A stretch of DNA of 64,000 bases, from positions 20,404,701-20,468,700 of the forward strand of contig NC_087063.1 of NCBI RefSeq assembly GCF_963678635.1, in the 5' to 3' direction. The notes under the pieces are model-generated. The model was not told the DNA's origin. It searched no databases and worked only from the letters and a program-made list of their open reading frames with translations. A program made the position numbers and the translations under genes. Within the stretch, counting starts at the first letter, position 1. Every line of letters begins with the position of its first letter. Shown in pieces: positions 58,230-64,000 of the stretch. The stretch comes from Symsagittifera roscoffensis (taxonomy: Eukaryota > Xenacoelomorpha > Acoela > Convolutidae).

Positions 58230-58410
58230 CGAGCCAGGAGTTTGGTTGAAGCACAGACTCAAAAAATACCTGGAGCACAATCAAAACATATCAAACTTCT
58301 GTAGAACTTGGTTGAAAAAAGTTTCGAGCACAGTCGAAGCATGTCGAGAATTGGTTAAGCACGGTCTAAACATACCTGAAGTACCATCAAAGCATACCTC
58401 GAACTCATCA
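58230..58410. repeat. Degenerate GAGCACAGTCGAAGCAT tandem repeat
   Basis: The pattern GAGCACAATCAAAACATA / GAGCACAGTCGAAGCATG / AAGCACGGTCTAAACATA / AAGTACCATCAAAGCATA recurs with spacers of variable length. The 65-codon + frame here is a by-product. Confidence 0.55.
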
Positions 58411-58878
58411 TCTCCGCGGTACGACACAGAAAATCTCTTATAAATATATACTTTTCTTCTTACGTTTTCAAGAAAATTTCAAAACAGATTCCTCATATGA
58501 TGGGAAGACGCATTTTCAATAATTAGTTTGATTTTACCGTGAATTTTATTCGCAAATTACATAAATGATCTCTCCCTGAGATGTTTACCCTGAGAAAGCA
58601 CCTGAAAAGCATAAATATCATAGTTTTACGTTGGTAACTTCATTTAAGTTACATTTTCAGACATACCCGGTCGAGACAGTTTAATATGCCCGCTTGAGAA
58701 GAGCAAAATTAACCCGGGAATAGAAAATTTTGTTCATGTAAATGGCTAAATTTTTTTGCGTGCTATGACACAGTTCTTTTATAATTCCTCACTTACTCAG
58801 ACAGGGTCGTTTGGGTACTCGAATCCTACAAATGTCGAGTCAGGAGTTATCATTACTTATAAGTTATCATTCTGTATA
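58411..58878. other. Intergenic DNA
   Basis: Contains ATACCCGGTCGAGACAG (58665) and TTAACCCGGGAATAG (58710), loosely inverted and similar to the CCCGGGT end word of 34516-34914. Otherwise featureless. Confidence 0.4.
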
Positions 58879-58887
58879 AAAAATTTA

Positions 58888-59276
58888 GGGGACTAGGAAA
58901 TTAGACGAAAAGCAAATTAGACGGATCCAATGAAACGGAATTTAGACGCTAATTTTTTTTTGCAAAACTAGCGTTTATGACAGAATGCAAAGGAATTACA
59001 AAATTTATTGCTTGAAACAAAATTAGCAAATACAATAAGAGTTTATAATCCCATTGCATATCAAAATATTTATCACAAATGATGTATAAATTCTACAATA
59101 TCCTCATGTGGAAAAATTATTTGCATTTTAGCAAGCTCGAACGAAACTTAATCGAGGTCAGTAATTTAATTTCAGACACGAACAAAACAATTAAGTCTAA
59201 TTTCCCATAATTGTAGTTTTAAATTAATTTTTTGTGGCCAAATCTAATTTGCTTGTCGTCTAATTTCCTTGGCCCC
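58888..59276. mobile_element. MULE-like MITE with 9-bp target duplication
   Basis: 389 bp. The ends are inverted over about 31 bp: GGGGACTAGGAAATTAGACG and onward on the left, and the reverse complement of GGGGCCAAGGAAATTAGACG on the right. The flanks AAAAATTTA and ACAAATTTA match at 8 of 9. No coding capacity. Related partial copies lie at 47571-47789 and 59390-59589. Confidence 0.8.
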
Positions 59277-59285
59277 ACAAATTTA

Positions 59286-59389
59286 TCATTCTGTTAATCA
59301 ATTTTTAACAAGCCGCAGTTTTCACTTTCCGCAGTTTCCATATGCCGCAATTGTAAAATTCATGCATTTCGAAAATGTTTTTATCAAAT
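59286..59389. repeat. Short CCGCAGTTT repeat
   Basis: GCCGCAGTTTTCA, TCCGCAGTTTCCA and GCCGCAATTGTAA follow one another at 59312-59355. Confidence 0.5.
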
Positions 59390-59589
59390 TGAGTCTAACG
59401 TTTTATAAATAAATAGTGAAAAATGTTTTGGTATGCAATGGGATCATATACTATTGTTGTAATTATGAAAACTTGTTTTAAGCAATAACTTTGGTTAGCC
59501 CTTTGCTTTCCGTCTAAAATGCTACTTTTGCAAAAACAATTTGACGTCTTAATTCCATTTCATTGGATCCATCTAATTTCCTAGCCCCC
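59390..59589 (-). mobile_element. Partial copy of the GGAAATTAGACG MITE
   Basis: The right end ATCTAATTTCCTAGCCCCC and the interior GGTATGCAATGGGATCATAT match the complete element next door in reverse. The left end is missing. Confidence 0.65.
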
Positions 59590-59629
59590 ATATAATATCT
59601 ATCCTTTTGTTTGCTTTAGACATCAGTTG

Positions 59630-60060
59630 TGCTCGTAGATTGCTAGCTTCAGGTCAAACCTTGAGTGTTCTAACTGCCCTTTAAAGTCGATGAAATTGAT
59701 GATTCGGTTCAAAAGTTTGATTAATTGCTTAACAAAATAAGAAAAAAGTCTCATCCCCTCACGTTATGTTAAATGCATTAGCAACAATGTTAGCGAAAGG
59801 AAAAAAGTTGTTTTTTTTTCATCATTTATTTTTAAAATTTTAAAAGTTTGCCGCTCACGGTTCAGTATGGCGATATCTTTTGCCCGCTATTTATCCCAAA
59901 TTGGCATAAATAGTAATTTTTAAACCTCAAAACATCACAAAAAAGACTTCCGTGAAATGTTTGTTAATTTGTGGGCTCAAAACAATACTTTTCCAATTTT
60001 TTTTATTGCGAACATACATTTCGTAATTTTTTCGAAAGTCGCAACAATATTAGAAGTTGA
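59630..60060 (-). mobile_element. Strongly diverged Helentron-like copy
   Basis: GTTCTAACTGCCCTTTAAAG near the left end, and the interior CGCTATTTATCCCAAATTGG then TTTTTAAACCTCAAAACATC, follow the family order with many changes. Confidence 0.5.
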
Positions 60061-60108
60061 AAACTAGTCGATCAACCTCCTCCTAAATAACCTTAGGTAG
60101 GAGATAGT

Positions 60109-60271
60109 TTAATTGGTTACTGTTTTCTTCAGCGAAATAGGACTCAGCTTTTTGCACAATGGCTTTCCATAACGAGGCCTGCATGTGTCATTTTGATTAT
60201 ACGGATTTGGTGGTTTTGGACATGCGAATTTGTTGTTGTGAAGTTTGTAGCAATAGCTGATTTCTTGGAAG
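60109..60271 (-). CDS. Short four-cysteine terminal exon
   Basis: On the minus strand an acceptor (CAACCAACCAACTACAG, intron end 60272) opens a phase-2 exon of 53 codons to a TAA. The residues include Y-C-Y-K-L-H-N-N-K-F-A-C-P-K-P-P-N-P-Y and C-R-P-R-Y-G-K-P-L-C-K-K. Four Cys at positions 7, 17, 30 and 39, with Pro/Asn-rich loops and a basic tail, look like the end of a secreted cysteine-rich protein. No family is recognised, and it lacks the PAN pattern. It is shorter than most automated ORF cut-offs. The pyrimidine tract is modest and degenerate GTGACCAA repeats lie just upstream (60295-60390), so the call is tentative. Confidence 0.35.
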
Positions 60272-60576
60272 CTGTAGTTGGTTGGTTGGTGATTTCATGA
60301 CCAAAGCATTAGGACATAGAAGCATTTAAATTTGCAGATTACGTGACCAATTTTCCCTTTTTTGAGGATTCTGTGACCAAAAAAACATTGCAATTCCACG
60401 GAATCCGGTTGAACAGATACGGATTTCGCGGTTTTTGCTTATGATTAAAGTTTCTCTTGGTATTTCATTGTCTGATGGTAATAAATTTGATTGTCGATCT
60501 GAGGTTTTCATACGCACATATTAGGTTTTTTTTTAATTTCAACGAATAATAAGCGTTTGCTTATACAGTGCTAATT
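60272..60576. other. Degenerate GTGACCAA repeat and intergenic DNA
   Basis: GATTTCATGACCAAAGCATT, GATTACGTGACCAATTTT and GATTCTGTGACCAAAAAAAC recur every 50 bp or so. The minus frame at 60326-60517 crosses this repeat and is not supported. Confidence 0.4.
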
Positions 60577-61112
60577 GTTCCGACTTTCGATACGAAAGTA
60601 ACGGAATATTTGTGCTCGGGATGGGTTTTTTTTTCTTCAGACAAATTTCGACTTTTTAACTAGACATTTTTGACGGATTTTTTTAATATCATTCGAAAGC
60701 CATTGTTGTCCTGAGCTTAAATTTGAAAAGATATTTCACATGTGATCATTTTGCGTAAAGTTATGAGGGTTCAAAGAGTGCCATTTTGGCCATTTTGACC
60801 AATTTGGGACAATTAACGCGCGATGTAATTCGCGCTATTAACGCGTAAGCGGAGATTTAATCCGTCTTATAAATCGTTCCAAATTGGTTTAACGAAGCTT
60901 ATTTGCCATAATTGATTTGTTACAAGGAACGAAATCTATCTTTTTGATCATTATATGGCGTGTGGGGTGATGATTTTTATAAAAAATTTCAAATTTAAGA
61001 AAAAAAATTTTCATTTTATTTTATTTCATTTAATTTTTAATGTTATTACTGCTGCTTCCTAAACCTTAAAAGGCAGTCGGAACATTCAGGGCTTTGCCCT
61101 GATACGAGCAGT
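60577..61112 (+). mobile_element. Helentron-like non-autonomous element, best copy
   Basis: 536 bp. The 5' end GTTCCGAC is followed by the hairpin ACTTTCG-ATA-CGAAAGT. Near the 3' end GTCGGAAC is the exact inverse of the 5' end, then comes the hairpin CAGGGC-TTT-GCCCTG and ATACGAGCAG. An asymmetric inverted repeat plus a 3' hairpin, with no target duplication, is the Helentron/Helitron2 pattern. No Rep/helicase is encoded, so it is non-autonomous. Confidence 0.8.
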
Positions 61113-61826
61113 TTTGTTTAAACTATCCGGACAAAATGAACAAAACTTGATTTTTCAAACACGTTTTTCTCAGATTGGGTTAAGATTGGACAAAAATGGA
61201 AGAGAACAAAGTTGCTTAGAATTTTATCAAAATTATTATGGTGCAATTTTCCCTCGAAACTCACAACATAAAAGTTTCACCCCAAAAGAAGTCACTTTGG
61301 CTTATTTCAACTAATCAAAAATTAAGCTGAAACTACACTGTTCATTGATGAGAAATTTATATCACAAAAAGCCTCAGGCACAGCTCAACAAAATTAAATC
61401 TCCAAAAACTAAAGTTAACTGTTTAAAATTTATTTTTAAGCAAAAATTTTGGGTTTTATGTAGTATATTTCACAAATCTTGACTATCAAGCAAAAATATT
61501 TTCTCTTATGCAGGTTCATGGAGACTTAACTCTTCAGTAACTTTGTTAGGCTGTGTAAGAGGAATATTGTGATATATTTTTCTCATCAATTAACAAAGAG
61601 GTTTCAGCGTAATTTTTGAATAATCGAAAAAAACCAAAACGACCCATATTTGGGTAAAATTTTGGTTGCGAGTTTCGGAGAAAAAAATGCTCCATATTAT
61701 TTCTGTTGAAATTCTAAGCAATTTTTGTTCTCTTCACTTTTTTGCCTAATCTCAACCCAAATTGAGAGAAACGTGTCCGAAAATTCAAGTTTTGTTCATT
61801 TTGTCCGGATAATTTAAATCAGGACT
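61109..61826. mobile_element. 718-bp fold-back element, Tc1/mariner-like ends
   Basis: The two halves are inverted copies along nearly their whole length (arms about 340 bp). Terminal words are CAGTTTTGTTTAAACTATCC on the left and, inverted, CAGTCCTGATTTAAATTATC on the right; CCGGACAAAATGAACAAAAC is shared exactly by both arms. The right end is followed by TA. The left end abuts the Helentron 3' end, so its TA is not visible. Frames inside are not genes. Confidence 0.8.
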
Positions 61827-62690
61827 GTATAAGGGTGGCTTTGGCAAGGTTACAATGATTTTTTTTTTGAAATTTGTGTTTTTTTTTTATTGTTTTAAGA
61901 TGAAATAAAAAAAAACTAAATTTTGGTTGCTTTTATCATTTCACTTTAGGGAAAGACTGTTCATTTGGCTAGTTGTTAACAAAAAGGATTTAAAAAAATT
62001 TCTTTGCGTTTCGGGTGATTAAAAGTTGGTTAATTTTTGGTGAACTGATTATTAGGCATTTTTTTTTCATTTATTTCGAATGTTTCAAAATACCGATACG
62101 ATTAATCTTATCAAAGATGGGAACATGAAGCGGTTTCTGGCTATCCTAATTCATAATTAATCGGAAACGGACGATACAATTGTGAGCCTTCGAAAACAAG
62201 TCGAAGACCTTCAAAAAAGTGTTTTTGTAAACACATGGCAGTTGAGAAAAATGATTCAGCAAAAACTTTTTTTTGCGTGCCTACTTTTTTGCAGAACAAT
62301 GGTTTACACCAAAACAGGTATACACGTTTCTACAACGTCTCCCTGTAACTTTAAGGCCTGTCATTTTGTTAACAAACTTGCACAAAATGCCATAAATTAT
62401 TATAAGTTTTATACGCTTTGAAGTGAAAATGAGGTGTATAGCCGTGAATCGTGATTGACTGAGACTAAAAATTCAATATTTTGAAAAGCCATTGTGATGA
62501 AAGAACTTTAACCCGAAAAGAACAAAATTACAAGAAACTAAGCAAGCCCTTTGGATTTGGTCACAACTGCATGTAACCAACTTAACCCGCACGCAGCAGA
62601 AAGAGAAAAAAATCGATTATTTTTCAATTATAACTGTACTTTTATCAAAAATCCAATTTTTTTATACGCGCCAAATTTAGATGTTCAAAC
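61827..62690. other. Intergenic DNA, uncertain coding fragment
   Basis: The + frame at 62182-62421 begins with coiled-coil-like S-L-R-K-Q-V-E-D-L-Q-K-S, which could be a remnant of a mobile-element or host exon, but it degenerates and has no acceptor. Nothing else is seen. Confidence 0.35.
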
Positions 62691-63400
62691 AATCAATAAC
62701 CTTTTATAATGATAGCATTTTTTGTGACATTATAATGAATTATAGTCAATTATAACTCAACATAACTTTTCCGAATTTCTCTGTTAATCTCTTCTAATCT
62801 ATTATAATCTGTTATAATAGATTATAATTTTTCTTCTGTCAAAAATTTCTAAAAATGAGATGCCTTGTCACACTTTGGTTTATCCGAAAACAAAGTTTTA
62901 CCGCACAACAAAAGTTTCATAGAGATCCCTTCTTATTAGTTGACAGGTTCCGGCGGTAGGTTAAATATAACTCTTCCAAATAAAACATGAAACTAAAGCA
63001 GTGTGCCGATAATTTAGTGGTCAAAGCAACTTAAAATGTGCATCAAGAAACAACTCTAATAGAGAACAAATGAAAAATTAAAAACCTTATTAATTTGAAA
63101 TGATTTCAAAATGGTTAAAACAATGTTCCCATTTTCACATAAACCATTTTCTACAAAAAGCATAAAATTAAACTATAAGCAACTCGGGTTCAAGGTCAAA
63201 GACAAAATGGGAATCAAAAGGTATTATAAACATATATAATCGATTATAACGGATTTTTTCTGCAAAACAAATGAATTAGATATTCGGATAAATAATCATT
63301 TATAAAAAAGGTAATTGATTATATTTGATTTCAAAAAGAGAAGTTATAATTGATTATTATTTGAATAAAAGCAATTTTTCTCAATTTTACAAATTTGTTT
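62691..63400. repeat. ATTATAATC palindromic-word region
   Basis: Words such as CTATTATAATCTGTTATAAT, AATAGATTATAATTTTT and TATAATCGATTATAACGG recur at both ends of a 700-bp stretch, echoing 48371-48500. Possibly the ends of a diverged element. Confidence 0.35.
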
Positions 63401-63429
63401 TAGCCTAAAATAGTTCAGAACAAGTCCAA

Positions 63430-64000
63430 TGTAGCAATTGGCAGTTTTCAGACCCCCAGAATTTTACTTAAACTGAATGTGAATATCTTCTAAGGTTTGA
63501 ACTCAATGAGTGGATATCTTCATTGGTGCATAGAAGTTTTTCGTTAAAAACTATTGTTCCGATCGGTTTAAATTAACTGAATATAAAAATCACCAACATC
63601 ATAATCATTTCGGATTTTTTGAAAAGTCGGAACGACTATTCGAAATATCAGCAACAATTATTGGAGCCACAGCGAGTGTAGCTGTTACTACAAACTTAAA
63701 GTCTTGAAATGAATTATGTTCATTAGGAGGCAGAATTTTGCCTTTTGTATATTGTATGCGGATATCACATCAAGGACCCCCCAAACTTTACAAAAAATGA
63801 TTGGAGGCAAAATATCTTCCAACATTTGAACTCAAGGAGTGGCTATCTTTATTGGTGTATACAATCTTTTTGTTAAAAATTTTTTTTTTCGATCGGTTGA
63901 AATTGGCTGAATGAAGGTTCATTACGAGGCCGAAGCTTGCCTTTTATGAATTATATGCGGATATCGTAACAAGGACCCCCGAACTGTACGAAAAAAAGAT
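63430..64000. repeat. Tandem satellite, about 199-bp period, continues past the window
   Basis: AAGGACCCC occurs at 63772 and 63971. GTTCATTAGGAGGCAGAATT at 63719 matches GTTCATTACGAGGCCGAAGC near 63918, and TGAACTCAAGGAGTGGCTAT matches TGAACTCAATGAGTGGATAT in an earlier unit, which carries about 120 bp extra. Unit text resembles the interior of the second Helentron-like subfamily (46450-46560, reversed; 52105-52160). Confidence 0.65.

Noticed and set aside
62182-62421. 79-codon + strand ORF with coiled-coil-like start
   Set aside because: Only the first 25 residues look like protein, and there is no acceptor, no homology and no second exon.

Overview
The window looks like AT-rich nuclear DNA from an invertebrate animal. 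The evidence is GT-AG spliced short exons, PAN/Apple-type cysteine-rich exons with phase-1 borders (a metazoan exon-shuffling pattern), Ty3/gypsy LTR elements, a Penelope-like fragment and a dense load of non-autonomous DNA transposons. No rRNA, mitochondrial or other diagnostic gene is present, so I cannot name the phylum. A run of 200 N (57652-57851) shows this is a scaffold with a gap.

Layout. 1 to about 16.4 kb: most of a Ty3/gypsy-class, envelope-bearing LTR element on the + strand, entering from the left edge. Parts in order are gag with a zinc knuckle, aspartic protease, reverse transcriptase/RNase H, integrase, small membrane-type ORFs, an envelope-like region, and a 603-codon ORF of unknown function. 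It is broken in pol and the envelope region but keeps some long open frames. 16.5-21.5 kb: host DNA with a candidate + strand terminal exon (ends 20092) that converges on a minus-strand gene for a Ser/Lys-rich protein with a hydrophobic C-terminus (20107-20937). 21530-28175: a second Ty3/gypsy element on the minus strand with both LTRs, about 2% diverged and therefore fairly young.

28.2-64 kb: gene-poor host DNA. Its main genic content is a minus-strand series of PAN-type exons at 50.4-50.7, 45.8-46.1, 40.5-40.6 (partial), 33.3-33.8 and 31.75-32.1 kb. The four fuller ones all begin at a splice acceptor in the same codon phase, so they are either modules of one long gene or a tandem family of small secreted-protein genes. 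A short four-cysteine exon lies at 60.1-60.3 kb, and weaker + strand exon candidates lie at 41.5 and 55.2 kb.

The rest is mostly repeats. They include a Helentron-like non-autonomous family (at least seven fuller copies, several fragments), an hAT-like CAGGGG family, two MULE-like MITEs with 9-bp target duplications, a 718-bp fold-back element, several degenerate minisatellites, and a roughly 199-bp tandem satellite running off the right edge that appears to derive from one Helentron-like subfamily. No CRISPR, convincing tRNA or rRNA gene, or recognisable promoter was found.
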